Below are positions 22,630 to 34,000 of a stretch of 38,780 nt of DNA, one piece after another. Under the pieces are notes generated by a model. That model was not told the origin of the DNA. It did no database searches and saw only the letters and a list, made by a program, of their open reading frames with translations. Each line of letters opens with the position of its first letter. The first letter of the stretch is position 1. The position numbers were made by a program, and so were the translations under genes. This DNA is from Paracoccaceae bacterium (GTDB taxonomy: Bacteria > Pseudomonadota > Alphaproteobacteria > Rhodobacterales > Rhodobacteraceae), in contig PAHT02000076.1 in assembly GCA_002705045.2 (NCBI GenBank), positions 4,675 to 43,454 on the forward strand, written 5' to 3'.

Positions 22630-23355
22630 ATGTCAGGAATTGAGTCAACATCAAACAAGTCACTTAACAACATCCTAGATAAATTAGGGATAAGATCATC
22701 TGATACCAAAGTATCAAAAAAAAGTGATAGCCTAGGTCAAGAGGATTTTTTGAAGTTAATGACAACACAGCTTCAAAATCAAGATCCATTCTCTCCCATG
22801 GAGAATGGTGATTTTATTGCACAAATGGCACAATTCTCTACTGTAACTGGTATTACAGAGATGAGTGAAAGCCTCAAAAGTTTATCTGGTCAGCTTGGAG
22901 AATTTAGAATCGCAACCGCTTCAAGCATGCTTGGTAATTCTGTGTTAGTTCCGGGCAATACGGCACGACCAGATGCCAATGGTGAAATCCATGGCGTCAT
23001 AGATATGCCGGTGGCTTCCAGCGCAACCAATGTTTCCTTTTCCAATGCGGCGGGGGAAATTTTGCACAACATCGACTTAGGGGCTCAAGCTTCTGGTCTA
23101 GTAGGTTTCGAATGGACAAATATTCCACCAGCAGTTCTAGAAGCAAATAAAACGTTAACTGTAAAAGCATATATGAACGGAGCAGAGGGATTAGAGGAAG
23201 TTAGTCCATCAATTTTTGCGGAGGTAATGGCTGCTTCCACTGGTACGGATCAAACCGGCGTAGTTTTAAATGTCAAAGACTATGGCGCCATAAATGCTTC
23301 TGACGTTCCAACTTTTAGATCAAACAAAGCACGGTTGGATACTTATAAAAATTAA
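22630..23355 (+). CDS. flgD: Hook assembly scaffold FlgD
   Basis: The hook cap that polymerises FlgE. It is 241 residues. The conserved N-terminal region reads GQEDFLKLMTTQLQNQDPFS then MENGDFIAQMAQFSTVTGI. The C-terminal FlgD Ig-like/tudor part includes GLVGFEWTNIPP. The ATG follows AGAGGGA. Confidence 0.96.
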   Translation: MSGIESTSNKSLNNILDKLGIRSSDTKVSKKSDSLGQEDFLKLMTTQLQNQDPFSPMENGDFIAQMAQFSTVTGITEMSESLKSLSGQLGEFRIATASSMLGNSVLVPGNTARPDANGEIHGVIDMPVASSATNVSFSNAAGEILHNIDLGAQASGLVGFEWTNIPPAVLEANKTLTVKAYMNGAEGLEEVSPSIFAEVMAASTGTDQTGVVLNVKDYGAINASDVPTFRSNKARLDTYKN

Positions 23356-23411
23356 GAATTTTAAAAATTTAAAAATTAAAACTTATTAACTGAACTTTAC
23401 GGAGTAACAAA

Positions 23412-26400
23412 ATGTCATTTTATACCGCACTTACTGGACTTAACGGGTCTTCTGCAGATATCTCGGCGACATCCAACAATATTGCTAACGTTGGAACCAC
23501 TGGATTTAAGCGAAGTCGCGCAGAATTTGGTGACATCTTCGCTACTTCTCCTCTACAAAACTCATCCTCGTCAATTGGTTCTGGTACTATTCTCAAAGGT
23601 ATTAAGCAGCAGTTTACTCAGGGAAACATTGCTTCCTCTCTTAATGCATTGGATTTAGCAATATCTGGCCAAGGTTTTCTTTCGTTAAAACCATCTCTTA
23701 CTTCGGCACAAACAGTTTACACGAGAAACGGTTCATTGAATGTAAACAATGATAGGTACGTGGTGGACTCGGCTGGTCAATATCTTCTAACATACCCAGT
23801 GAACGAAGATGGTTCTGTTACTGCAAAAGATTTAGTTAGTGCCGTTCCGCTTCAGCTACCGGTTACTTCTGGAGATCCAAAAGCGACAAGTAATATAAAA
23901 CTAGGCGTGAACTTACCTGCGGCAGCTTCAGTCGTTACAGACCAAGCAATATTCGCAGATGGCTACACATTTAATCCCGATAATCCGGATACTTTTACCA
24001 ATTCAACATCAATTACTATCTTTGATGATTTGGGAAATCCAACTATTGCTTCAATTTATTTCATAAAAACTCAGGCAGCAGATGCGGCGGACCCAACCAA
24101 TAAATATGATACACGCCTTGTGGTGGGTGATACAGTAATCGACCCACAATTAGTTAGCGCGGTGGATGATACAGGAAACCAAATATTTATTGATCGTTTT
24201 GGAAAGCAAACAACAAGTGTTCCTGATGATAACTACTTCATTGAAGGAAAAGGCTCAGCACTATATAAAAAAGATGATCTAAACACTCTCGTTCCATCTC
24301 AGAGGGCCAAAGTTACTGGAGACCAAACTGCGTTTGATTTTGGCGAAGAAGGTGACAAACTTGTGGAAATCGTAACCGATCCATTAAGATTTAATTCTAC
24401 TGTGGAAGGAGGATCATCAAGCACTGACAAATACTGGGGTAAAAATTTTCTTACTCTGAATGTCGATAGTGCAGACCAACCAGTTAACATAGATATTAGG
24501 CCAGGAAAATACAATGCAACTCAGCTCTCTGCAGAGGTTGAGCGAGCAATAAATGAATCATACGGTGACGACAGAAAAATTCAAATCGTTAGAAATGTTG
24601 ATGACAAGATTACCATCGATTTGTTTAAACTCAATGCTGACGGAACTACGTCTTCGCTCGATACTGGAGTAATTTCAGTAGATCTTTTGCAGGATAGTTT
24701 TGTTACAAATACCGCTGTTGGCGACCCGTCAGCGCCTCGTGTGGACTTAACCGGTGCTTCTCCTGATTTTGCTCGAGAAGAGTTTTTAGCACACACTCAA
24801 TCAAGAATAAACACTGCTCTTAATGAGTATGCCCAAACTGGGTCAAATGCAACATCGCTGGGAGTAACAAATAAACAATTTAATAGAGCGGTCGGAAATA
24901 CAATGACTTCGATATATACTCAAACTGAAATTGTTTCTTTTACTCATAAAAATAGTTCCAATGCTGAAACGCCAAAGTTCCTCTCATACTCATACTTTGA
25001 CAATACACCATCGCTATCAGTATATGATAAGAAAGCAACAAACAAAGCCGCAAATTCAGATCTTGTACAAGTGACAGGAAACTCATCAGGCCAATCAATT
25101 GTTTACGACTCAAAAAATAATACCATGAATATCTATCTTACAGGATTGGACTCTAGATCACCAAAATTTGCCGCTAACGATAAAATTCGTCTCGCTGCTA
25201 ACTGGGACGCAACAACAACTGAGGCCCAAACGGGTAATGCCTATTTGAATGGCCGCGAATTCACGGTATCTAATGTGGTATACGACTCCATTGGAGCGGC
25301 TGGATCTACTGGATATATCCAAATTGATACGACTGGGCTTGGACTCCCTGATAATGATTTCAGCTTAACAACAGGAGCTACTGCTACCGCAGGGGAACTG
25401 GCTATTTTAAGTAGCGCGGCAACAAATGTGGAAGCATTTTTTGAAGGAGCAAGTAACGTTTTTGAGGGTTCAACAACCAATTTTTCAAGTAAAAAAATTG
25501 TTATGAGGGAAGTGGATAGTACTGCTGGCACTGGAAGTTTCAAAACGTTTGCCACAACATTTGGAGCCGCCTCAGTCTTAACTGACTTAGGTTTAAACAG
25601 TATGGAAGCCGCCGCTAGCAACTCAACTGACTGGGTCGATGAACTTAATCCACCAATAAAGGTAAGCTATGATGAAATTAATCAAAGATTACAGTTTACA
25701 GTTGATAGAACAGTTCTTGGAACAGGAACAGATAGTAACTTTAATTCCTTTACTGTGACAGGTAACGCCACCGCAACCAGTACAAATAATATCGGAATAC
25801 CTCCTTCGGACAAAGCTGAACAAACGCTTATTCGTGGTGGTGAAATTTTATCTACCGAAAGTTTTGTCGCAGATGGCGAGGAAATACAACTCAATGATAA
25901 ACGCTACGGTATTCAGGTTGATTATAGTAGTGATGTAAAAGCATTCGTAATCTCAAGTGGTTCAACAGGCGAAACAATACCTGCGAATGGGGCACTTGGC
26001 GTAACCACTGCTCAAAAGCCATCTACTATACAAGTCGGAAGATATGCTTTGAATGCTCAAGGCGAGGTAAATGCGTCCAATGCAAGTGACTATTTTGCCA
26101 GCGATAATAATCTCATTGGTGTTGGTGCATCCAAAACTGACGCGATAGCAACCGATGGAACAGGTCTCGCTTCTAGCCCGGCCATCGCTGTCGGAGCAGC
26201 TGCTAAGGAGTCTTTAACAGACGTCTTCAGGCTCTCAAGCACCGCAAATGAAAATGTTTTTAATGTTTCGGTAAACGGAATTAATGGGGTTGTCACAATC
26301 CCACCTGGATTTTATGTTGGCTCTACTTTAGCAGAGGCATTAGAGGAAAGAATAAATCAGATTATGGATCCGGTAACTGGTGATACAGTTGGCGGTGTTC

Positions 26401-27191
26401 GGGCTACTTACGATGCTGCAGCAAATAGCTTTACCTTTACGACAGGAACACAAGGTGCAGACTCAACTATTAAAGTTAAAGGAACTGCTAGACTTGGTCT
26501 TGATGATGTTCCACTTGGTGTTGGAACTGTACCAGAGATTTATAATCTTGTTCAGGCAACGAACGCAGATGGTATTGCTCTTTATGTTAATGAAAATGGC
26601 GATGTGGTGGAAACTCCTCCAGCGAACCTAGTTACCGGATATTATCCTTTGTACATCGATGAAGGCGAATTAACTTTTGACAAGTCAGGTTCTCTCGTAA
26701 GTCCAATTAACAATGTCAGATATGAGAAGCAGGAACAAGGGTTTTCAATATCACTTGATATGGATTACAGCTCCTCAACACAGTTCGCACAACCATTTTC
26801 AGTGCTCTCTGTTGATCAGGATGGTTTCACTTCCGGGAGGCTAGACGGTTTGGAAATTGATAGTTCGGGAACAATTCGAGCTAATTATACCAATGGTCAA
26901 AATAACCCATTGGGTAAAATTGTTCTAGCAAACTTTAACAACCAAAATGGTTTGAAACAAATTGGTAATGCTACTTACGTTGAAACAGCCGTTTCCGGTT
27001 CAGCACAAGTTGGTGAGGCTGGTGCTGAAGGCTTCGGTACGGTTCTATCAGGTTCATTAGAAAGATCTAATGTCGATATAACAGAAGAATTAGTTAATTT
27101 GATTACCGCTCAGAGAAACTTCCAAGCCTCCGCTAAAGCTATTGAAACATTTGGTTCTCTAACTCAAACTATTATTCAAATTAGGCAGTAA
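23412..27191 (+). CDS. flgE: Giant flagellar hook protein FlgE (1259 aa)
   Basis: Hook subunit. The N-terminus (SATSNNIANVGTTGFKRSRA) and C-terminus (GTVLSGSLERSNVDITEELV, then TAQRNFQASAKAIETFGSL) are standard for FlgE. The classic FlgE is about 400-470 residues; here about 800 residues are inserted in the surface-exposed middle. Two insert regions share a pattern I-x-PG-x-Y, then L-x-x-x-[LV]-E-x-x-IN (VNIDIRPGKYNATQL near residue 357 and VTIPPGFYVGSTLAEALEE near 960), which suggests a duplicated module. The frame is intact throughout. The ATG follows a GGAG site. flgD is 56 bases upstream with no promoter recognised. Confidence 0.95.
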   Translation: MSFYTALTGLNGSSADISATSNNIANVGTTGFKRSRAEFGDIFATSPLQNSSSSIGSGTILKGIKQQFTQGNIASSLNALDLAISGQGFLSLKPSLTSAQTVYTRNGSLNVNNDRYVVDSAGQYLLTYPVNEDGSVTAKDLVSAVPLQLPVTSGDPKATSNIKLGVNLPAAASVVTDQAIFADGYTFNPDNPDTFTNSTSITIFDDLGNPTIASIYFIKTQAADAADPTNKYDTRLVVGDTVIDPQLVSAVDDTGNQIFIDRFGKQTTSVPDDNYFIEGKGSALYKKDDLNTLVPSQRAKVTGDQTAFDFGEEGDKLVEIVTDPLRFNSTVEGGSSSTDKYWGKNFLTLNVDSADQPVNIDIRPGKYNATQLSAEVERAINESYGDDRKIQIVRNVDDKITIDLFKLNADGTTSSLDTGVISVDLLQDSFVTNTAVGDPSAPRVDLTGASPDFAREEFLAHTQSRINTALNEYAQTGSNATSLGVTNKQFNRAVGNTMTSIYTQTEIVSFTHKNSSNAETPKFLSYSYFDNTPSLSVYDKKATNKAANSDLVQVTGNSSGQSIVYDSKNNTMNIYLTGLDSRSPKFAANDKIRLAANWDATTTEAQTGNAYLNGREFTVSNVVYDSIGAAGSTGYIQIDTTGLGLPDNDFSLTTGATATAGELAILSSAATNVEAFFEGASNVFEGSTTNFSSKKIVMREVDSTAGTGSFKTFATTFGAASVLTDLGLNSMEAAASNSTDWVDELNPPIKVSYDEINQRLQFTVDRTVLGTGTDSNFNSFTVTGNATATSTNNIGIPPSDKAEQTLIRGGEILSTESFVADGEEIQLNDKRYGIQVDYSSDVKAFVISSGSTGETIPANGALGVTTAQKPSTIQVGRYALNAQGEVNASNASDYFASDNNLIGVGASKTDAIATDGTGLASSPAIAVGAAAKESLTDVFRLSSTANENVFNVSVNGINGVVTIPPGFYVGSTLAEALEERINQIMDPVTGDTVGGVRATYDAAANSFTFTTGTQGADSTIKVKGTARLGLDDVPLGVGTVPEIYNLVQATNADGIALYVNENGDVVETPPANLVTGYYPLYIDEGELTFDKSGSLVSPINNVRYEKQEQGFSISLDMDYSSSTQFAQPFSVLSVDQDGFTSGRLDGLEIDSSGTIRANYTNGQNNPLGKIVLANFNNQNGLKQIGNATYVETAVSGSAQVGEAGAEGFGTVLSGSLERSNVDITEELVNLITAQRNFQASAKAIETFGSLTQTIIQIRQ

Positions 27192-27228
27192 ATAACGATA
27201 AATTTATAAATTTTTAAAGGATTATCTA

Positions 27229-27984
27229 ATGGATAAAATGATCCATACAGCGCTTAATACGCTTAATAATATTCATATGAATAGGTCTGTAAAATCACAG
27301 AATCTTTCAAATATTAATGTTCCAGGATTTAGACGCGATTTAGGAACGAGCTTTGGTGCAGGTTTCTTAGAACAACTGGATCAATTTCCCTCTCGAGTTT
27401 TTGCACTCCATGAAGGTGCAAATATTTTTTCTGCCAAACCTGGGAATATAAAATCAACTGGCCAGCAAACGGATTTAGCAATTAAAGGCCCTGGATTTTT
27501 TATTACAAAACCAATTAGTGGAGAACCATCCCTCTCCAGACGAGGTGATTTGGGAGTTTCTAGTGATGGGTTTCTAACAAATGGTGCAGGAGCTCAAATG
27601 CTTAATTTAAATCAAGCGCCAATTGCCGTTCCACCATTCAGAAAGTTAGTAGTGAGTGAAACTGGTGAAATGTTTATAGAACCTCTCGGGTCAGAAGAAG
27701 GAACTAGAGTACCGTTAGGTACCTTAGCAACAACATCAGGATCAGAAACTCCCATGAAAAAAGATACGGATGGGGAGATTCGTCTAGTTGGAGGTGGAGT
27801 ACCAGCCCCAGATCAAAATTCCGTGATAGCTCAAAGTTTTCTTGAAGAAAGTAACGTCAACGCTGTTGAGGAACTCGTCGATACCTTATCACAACAACGA
27901 CAATTTGAAATTAACGTAAAATTCATTTCACTATCGAAGGAAATGGATGAGGGAAGTGCCGGAATAATGAGAATGCCAAATTAA
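27229..27984 (+). CDS. flgF: Flagellar rod protein FlgF
   Basis: 251 residues of the rod family. The N-terminus (MNRSVKSQNLSNINVPGFRR) is a less canonical rod motif typical of FlgF. The middle has QQTDLAIKGPGFFITK and SRRGDLGVSSDGFLT, and the C-terminus has LEESNVNAVEELVDTLSQQR. It lies between flgE and flgG, the normal place. AAGGAT precedes the ATG. Confidence 0.93.
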   Translation: MDKMIHTALNTLNNIHMNRSVKSQNLSNINVPGFRRDLGTSFGAGFLEQLDQFPSRVFALHEGANIFSAKPGNIKSTGQQTDLAIKGPGFFITKPISGEPSLSRRGDLGVSSDGFLTNGAGAQMLNLNQAPIAVPPFRKLVVSETGEMFIEPLGSEEGTRVPLGTLATTSGSETPMKKDTDGEIRLVGGGVPAPDQNSVIAQSFLEESNVNAVEELVDTLSQQRQFEINVKFISLSKEMDEGSAGIMRMPN

Positions 27985-27992
27985 ACTTTGTT

Positions 27993-28008
27993 TGGCATAT
28001 TGATTGCA
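27993..28008 (+). promoter_or_regulatory. Sigma-54 promoter of the flgG operon
   Basis: TGGCATATTGATTGCA, with full GG and TTGC elements, 36 bases before the flgG ATG. It splits the flgB-flgL run into two transcription units. Confidence 0.82.
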
Positions 28009-28044
28009 ATCCTAATTATAAAATAGCGTTAGGAGAGCCACTTT

Positions 28045-28833
28045 ATGTCAAATAGTTCAATGCATGTAGCCAAAACCGGTTTAAACTCACAACAAACAAG
28101 AATGCAAGTTATCGCCAATAATCTTGCTAACGTCAATACAACGGGTTTTAAAAAAGACCGAGCAAATTTTGAGTCCCTACTTTATCAAATAAAAAGAGCC
28201 AGTGGTGATCAAACCTCCGCTGATACAGATCTAAATTCAGCTTTCGCGGTAGGGACTGGTGTAAGAGTCGTGAATACACAAAAGATGTACACCCAAGGAA
28301 GCTTAGTTAATACGGATAACGCTCTCGATTTAGCGATAGATGGATCTGGTTTTTTTCAAGTTCTTATGCCTGATGGTCGGGTTGGTTATACCAGAAATGG
28401 ATCTTTCTCCCGTAACGCCGAAGGTACATTGACGACGGGAAGTGGTTACGTCCTTCAGCCAGAAATACAGATTCCTGAAAGCGTTACCCAAATAAACGTT
28501 TCTGCCGATGGAATAGTTAGTGTTCAAATAGCTGGACAGGTTGATGCTGAAGAGGTAGGACAAATAACTTTATCAGACTTTGCTAATAGGTCAGGTTTGC
28601 AACCGGTTGGGGAAAGCTTCGTTGTTGAAACAGGAGCCAGTGGGGCAGCAGCAGTTGGAAATCCAATCGAAGGTGGATTCGGCAAACTCGTTCAAGGAGC
28701 GCTAGAAGGTTCGAATGTAAACGTAGTTCAAGAGCTTGTGGATATGATAGAAACTCAAAGAGCTTATGAAGTTGCTTCCAAATCAATTTCATCATCTGAT
28801 GAAATGATGCAATATATCAATAATAATATCTAA
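28045..28833 (+). CDS. flgG: Flagellar distal rod protein FlgG
   Basis: Distal rod subunit of 262 residues. Signatures: VIANNLANVNTTGFKKDRAN, NALDLAIDGSGFFQV, GYTRNGSFSRNAEG, and QGALEGSNVNVVQELVDMIE with TQRAYEVASKSISSSDEMMQ. Highly canonical in length and motifs. AGGAGA precedes the ATG. It starts the flgGHIJKL unit. Confidence 0.97.
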   Translation: MSNSSMHVAKTGLNSQQTRMQVIANNLANVNTTGFKKDRANFESLLYQIKRASGDQTSADTDLNSAFAVGTGVRVVNTQKMYTQGSLVNTDNALDLAIDGSGFFQVLMPDGRVGYTRNGSFSRNAEGTLTTGSGYVLQPEIQIPESVTQINVSADGIVSVQIAGQVDAEEVGQITLSDFANRSGLQPVGESFVVETGASGAAAVGNPIEGGFGKLVQGALEGSNVNVVQELVDMIETQRAYEVASKSISSSDEMMQYINNNI

Positions 28834-28852
28834 TTTCTATTAAGGTGATCCA

Positions 28853-29527
28853 ATGCCATTTTTTAAACATCCTCTGTTTTATTTGCCTGTCTTGTTAACT
28901 AGTATCAGTGGTTGTGCCACCCACGTTGAAAGTCTTGCATCGGAAAAATACGAGCCAATTATTCCACAAATAGCCAAGAACAACGGATATTTAAAGCCAT
29001 CAGGCGGAATTTACACTACTGAGGGTGGCGGGTTATTCGCAACCGATCGAAGGGCCTCAGCAGTAGGTGACATTCTGACAGTACAATTAACTGAAAATTT
29101 TGCTGCATCAAAATCTCAATCAGCATCAGCCGCGAAAAGTGACTCTTTTTCAGTTGATCTTCCAGCAATTATTGATGCAAACGGAAACGATGCTAACTTG
29201 ACTGCAGGAGGGGCAACCACCTTTTCTGGCACTGGAGCTGCAGCTCAAACGAACTCGCTGCGGGGCCAGATATCTGTTACTGTGACGCAAGTGCATCAAA
29301 ATGGAAATATGAACATCATAGGCCAAAAGAAATTGCTATTAAATAATGGAGATGAATACATCCGTTTAAGTGGAATAGTAAGGCCAGAAGATATTTCTGC
29401 TGATAATATTATAGTGTCCAATAGAATTGCAAATGCAGAAATTTCCTACATTGGTGCTGGTGATACTGCTGATACAGGAAAAAAAGGTTGGCTAAGCCGA
29501 GCTTTATCTACAATTTCTCCACTTTAG
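28853..29527 (+). CDS. flgH: Flagellar L-ring lipoprotein FlgH
   Basis: Outer-membrane L-ring subunit of 224 residues. Lipoprotein signal with SISGC lipobox (about residue 21). Family segments: [20 protein letters not shown], then [20 protein letters not shown] and [20 protein letters not shown], ending [20 protein letters not shown]. Presence of L and P ring genes shows a diderm cell. Confidence 0.97.
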   Translation: MPFFKHPLFYLPVLLTSISGCATHVESLASEKYEPIIPQIAKNNGYLKPSGGIYTTEGGGLFATDRRASAVGDILTVQLTENFAASKSQSASAAKSDSFSVDLPAIIDANGNDANLTAGGATTFSGTGAAAQTNSLRGQISVTVTQVHQNGNMNIIGQKKLLLNNGDEYIRLSGIVRPEDISADNIIVSNRIANAEISYIGAGDTADTGKKGWLSRALSTISPL

Positions 29528-29543
29528 CTACGAAAGATATCTT

Positions 29544-30671
29544 ATGAAATTATTCTATCACTTAGTTATTATCCTGATTTCTTTTCTTATCAGTAGTAAT
29601 CCCGCAACTGCCGATCGGTTGAAAGATTTAACATCCATTGCTGGGGTACGCTCCAATCAACTGGTTGGATACGGAATTGTTGTAGGATTAGCAGGAAGTG
29701 GTGATGGAAATAGTGGACTGACATTGCAGTCAATGCAGTCAATGGTATCCCGTTTCGGTTTAGTAACTGAAACTTCTGGATTAAATGGACAGAATACTGC
29801 TGCGGTAATGGTTACTGCAGAGTTACCACCTTTTGTCAAACCAGGACAAACCTTAGATGTAACTGTATCAACTTTAGGTAAAGCGAAATCGCTTCGCGGT
29901 GGAACGTTACTAATGACCCCTCTTCTTGGTGCAGATGGCGAAACCTATGCGGTTGCTCAGGGCAATATGGTTGTTGGCGGTTTAGGGGTCGAGGGAGCTG
30001 ATGGATCCTCAGTTATCGTAAATATACCGACTGTTGGTCGTGTACCAAGAGGCGCGTCAGTAGAACGAATGGTGGAAAATCCTTTTTTAGAAAATGATAA
30101 TATCGTTTTAAATTTGCATCAAGGCGATTTTAGTACTGCGCTAATCGTTACCGAAGCAATAAATGATATTTTTGGTCCAGATGTTGCTGTTCCACTCGAC
30201 TCAACTTCTGTAAAAGTTCGTGCTCCAAAAGATCTCTCACAAAAGGTAGCTTTTGTGAGCCTGCTTGAAAATATCGAGGTAGAACCAGCGTCTCCAAAAG
30301 CAAAAGTCATTGTGAATGCCCGAACAGGAACGATAGTAATTGGTGGGAATGTAAGGGTTACTCCAGCTGCAGTAACTCATGGATCACTAACGGTTAGAAT
30401 AAATGAAAGCCAGACTGTGACACCGACCGGAAATACGGCAGTCAATGAAAACCAGGTCGTATCAACTCCAGGTGACGCCGTTGTTACTCCTGAAACAGAA
30501 ATCGGCATTGATCAAGAAAACGCAAGGGCATTTATATTCGACCCTGGAACAGAATTATCGACTATTGTGGAGTCAATAAACGCAGTCGGTTCTAGCGCAG
30601 CTGATTTAGTGGCCATTCTTGAGGCACTCCGTGAGGCGGGATCTCTACGAGCTGAACTCATTATAATATAA
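29544..30671 (+). CDS. flgI: Flagellar P-ring protein FlgI
   Basis: Periplasmic P-ring subunit, 375 residues with a signal peptide (1-23, ending PATA). Conserved features: [50 protein letters not shown], and [20 protein letters not shown]. The length matches the family. Its assembly chaperone flgA is in the flgP operon. A weak GAAAGAT serves as ribosome site. Confidence 0.98.
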   Translation: MKLFYHLVIILISFLISSNPATADRLKDLTSIAGVRSNQLVGYGIVVGLAGSGDGNSGLTLQSMQSMVSRFGLVTETSGLNGQNTAAVMVTAELPPFVKPGQTLDVTVSTLGKAKSLRGGTLLMTPLLGADGETYAVAQGNMVVGGLGVEGADGSSVIVNIPTVGRVPRGASVERMVENPFLENDNIVLNLHQGDFSTALIVTEAINDIFGPDVAVPLDSTSVKVRAPKDLSQKVAFVSLLENIEVEPASPKAKVIVNARTGTIVIGGNVRVTPAAVTHGSLTVRINESQTVTPTGNTAVNENQVVSTPGDAVVTPETEIGIDQENARAFIFDPGTELSTIVESINAVGSSAADLVAILEALREAGSLRAELIII

Positions 30672-30693
30672 GCTACAGGATAGGAATAATGAA

Positions 30694-30987
30694 ATGTCAC
30701 CTATGAACCTTCCAAAAATTCAGCAAGAAACTGGTTTCTCACTCTACCGTCGGAACAACGACAATGTCCAATTAAGTCAAGTTGCAGAAGAATTTGAAGC
30801 TCTCTTTGTGACACAAATGCTAAAACAAGCATACCAAAGTAAGCTTGCTGAAGGAATTTTTGATAGCTCAGAGAATGAAACTTTTCGATCAATGCTAAAT
30901 CAAGAATTAGGTCGTAAATTTGCAACAAACTCCAACTTTGGCATAGCGGATGCATTAAAGATGCAATTCAAATCTAACCCAAAGTAA
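30694..30987 (+). CDS. flgJ: Single-domain rod-binding FlgJ
   Basis: 97 residues corresponding only to the N-terminal rod-cap domain of FlgJ (VAEEFEALFVTQMLKQAYQS, then SENETFRSMLNQELGRKFAT). The C-terminal muramidase domain of enteric FlgJ is absent, so a separate lytic enzyme must open the cell wall for the rod. Single-domain FlgJ is normal in Alphaproteobacteria and several other groups. It lies 22 bases after flgI. Confidence 0.93.
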   Translation: MSPMNLPKIQQETGFSLYRRNNDNVQLSQVAEEFEALFVTQMLKQAYQSKLAEGIFDSSENETFRSMLNQELGRKFATNSNFGIADALKMQFKSNPK

Positions 30988-31000
30988 ATGAGGCAATCTA

Positions 31001-34000
31001 ATGCCGGGCCTTTTTGACGTCGGAAAAACCGCTTTACAATCTTATCGTCAGTCCCTGTCAGTGACCGGTCAAAATATTGCAAACATAAATACTGAAGGGT
31101 ACAAACGAAGAGACGCTAACTTAGAGGAAATATCTGGCTCTCAGGGAGGAATTACAAGTGTTGCGAGCCAAGCAGGTCTTGGAGTTCGTGTTGAAGAGAT
31201 CCGAAGAGCTTTTGACGCTTACGTTGTTGATCGCACGCGAAGCGCTAATGCCAACTATGAGTTGAATGATACTCTTCTAAACAAACTTTCCGAACTTGAG
31301 GATATTTTACTACCTCAGGACTCAAATTTAGGAATTTTTATCGGTCGATTTTTTAACTCGCTCCAAGAAATAGCTACCGCCCCCGGCGACACTGCTCCGC
31401 GAATTGTTGCTCTTGAAACGGGTCATGCCCTAGCAGATTCTTTCCGTCAAACAATTACGGTTGCAGACGATTTACTGATGGGTACTCTTAAACAGTCTAA
31501 GCAAGATTTAGTGTCAGTAAATGTGCTAGCTGACGAATTAGTAAAAATAAATGCCTCTCTGATGTCATCTGGTAAAAGTGGAAACGCAAATAATTCGATG
31601 CTTGACTCTCGTGATCGCATCATCGACGAGATAAGCAAATTCATAGAAGTAACAACAGACTTAGACAGTCGAGGAGCGGCTACTTTGAGAATTGGTAATT
31701 CGGGAAATGGTCCGATTTTTGTTTCTAATGATAGTAAAGCACCCTTATCAGTCGCCGAAACGTTTGATGGAATTCAATACTCTCTGACTGCGGGTGGTAA
31801 AGAAACCCCAACTTCTCAAATTAACAGTGGCGCACTTAAAGGTTACTCAGATGCCTTCACACTAATCAAAAAAACTATTACTGATATCGATGAAATGGCG
31901 TTTGCATTTTCACAGCAAGTTAATCAACAACATCGCCAAGGAATTGATTTAAATAACGAAAAAGGAAGAGATTTGTTTGGGTCCACGGGATTTTCAATTA
32001 CTGAAAATCCAACAAATATAAGTAACATTTCGGCTGAGATTAAAATTACTGACATATCTAAAGTGTCAGGTAAACAAATTAGCGTCAGCTACGATGAAAA
32101 TAAAAAAGCCTGGATTGCCTATGACGAGGCCAGAACTCAACTGTCAGCAGGTCGAAGCACAATTATAATGCCTGGTTATGAAATAAAAATAGCCGGTGCT
32201 GCCCTTAACGGTGAAGAGTTCTATGTTTCAGCATCGGATGGGTATGCAAAAAATCTTAATTTTATAATTTCAAAGCCAGAAAACATCGCAGCGGCTTCAA
32301 CAAAAATCGTTTATGCAGATAATAATAATAAAAGCTCAGCTGATATATCCGCAACAAGAATTTCAAAGAGCGCGCCCCCAAGCATTCCAGAGATAAATAA
32401 AGTTCTGACAAATTCATTTTCAGCAATCTCAGCAAGTGAATTTTACAAGACTGGTGCCATCGCTCATATACCAGCTAACACTGAAGCAATAGAGTTAGCA
32501 AGTTTGAAACAGCAACCTCAAATAAAGTTTAGCTTAACAGATACACAACTTGCAAATGCTTCTACATTGTCATTTTCTCGAGCAACTCCAACTTCTCAAA
32601 CATACCAATTCAACATAGCATATGGAGACCTTTTTCAAGGTGAATCAGGAACATGGCCTGGAGCAGAAACGATTGCACAATACCTTAATCAAGGGTCCCT
32701 AACAACATCCGCGGATACTGATGGAATATCAGTTAGCACAACGATGACCGCAGCCGGAAATCTGACGATAGGTGGAGTATTAACGACATCCGGCACTGCA
32801 AGTTTTGTCGATCCACGCCGTATTTCAGTTACTTCCGCAGCTAATGACTTGGGTCGTTCATTTACGATAGTTGGAACAGACGCAAATGGCTCTAGTCAAT
32901 CAGAGGTAGTTTTTGGTACTAACGCATCAACTGTCATAAGCACAAAGAGTTTTAAAACCGTCACAAGCGTACGTGTTGATGGAGCAACAGCCGGTAATGT
33001 CAGTGCTGGAGTAACTGGACTGAGAATATCAGATTTAGGGATTCATGCATCTGGTAAACAGGGAAACCTCTCACTAGCCCTGGCAACTGGTACTCTTGCG
33101 ACTACTACTCCGAAGATTATGAGTAGCGGAACAGCAATAACTGGTTCAATTACAAACGGAAGTACAGCGTCAAAATTGCAGATTTTCACTCGAGAAGGTC
33201 GCCATATTTCAGGCTCACCTTTAACTGATGAAGAAGTAAATACTTTAATGGTTTCGGGTAATGGTTTCAGCGAAGATGCGTCTTACAGAGCAGATTATCT
33301 CAATGGTTACGGTGAAACAGGTTATCGGGGTATCAAACTTGAAAGAACAAATAACACGGCTGACAGTGTAATTTCAATAGGTGGAGATGGTAACTCAGCT
33401 CGGGCATTTTCTGCTCCAACCATCTTACCCGATAGTCCGACCGAACCCTGGAAAATCACAGTTGGTGGAACAAAAATTATCGAAGTCACGGCAGGCTCAT
33501 CTGCAGGACACGCGGCGAAAATTATTAATGAACAGAGTTCTAAATTTGGTGTAATGGCAACTGCGACAAGCATTGTTGAACTAAAAAATGGTGGAGACAG
33601 TGGAACAGTCTCATTTAAGCTTGGGTCAGATAATACAGATTTTATAAAAATTGAAGCTAGAGTCAGTGCGGCAAGCATGAATACTCTTGCAGAAAAAATA
33701 AATCTTTTTACTAACAACACCGGTGTATCAGCAACGGTTTCAACAGATCAAACCCGACTAATCATGGAAAATAAAAATGGAACTGATATAAATATCACTG
33801 ATTTTGATTTTGACGGCAATTTGGGCGAAACAATTACCGCCACCGTTATAGATAAGTTTGCCAAAACAGTTTCTCCAGCGATTAACTTAGGAGGACTTCA
33901 AGACGAGCTAAAATTTTCATTAACTGATGGACAAGTCAGTAAAGCACAAACATTGTCCTTCACCATTGGTAGTACACTTTACAACTTTGATATATCGTAT

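Noticed and set aside
27967-27982. Minus-strand TTTGGCATTC resembling a sigma-54 -24 element
   Set aside because: No GC at the -12 position and it faces back into flgF, so it has no gene to drive.
30694-30987. FlgJ as a truncated pseudogene
   Set aside because: The rod-binding domain is complete, no muramidase remnant follows before flgK, and single-domain FlgJ is common.
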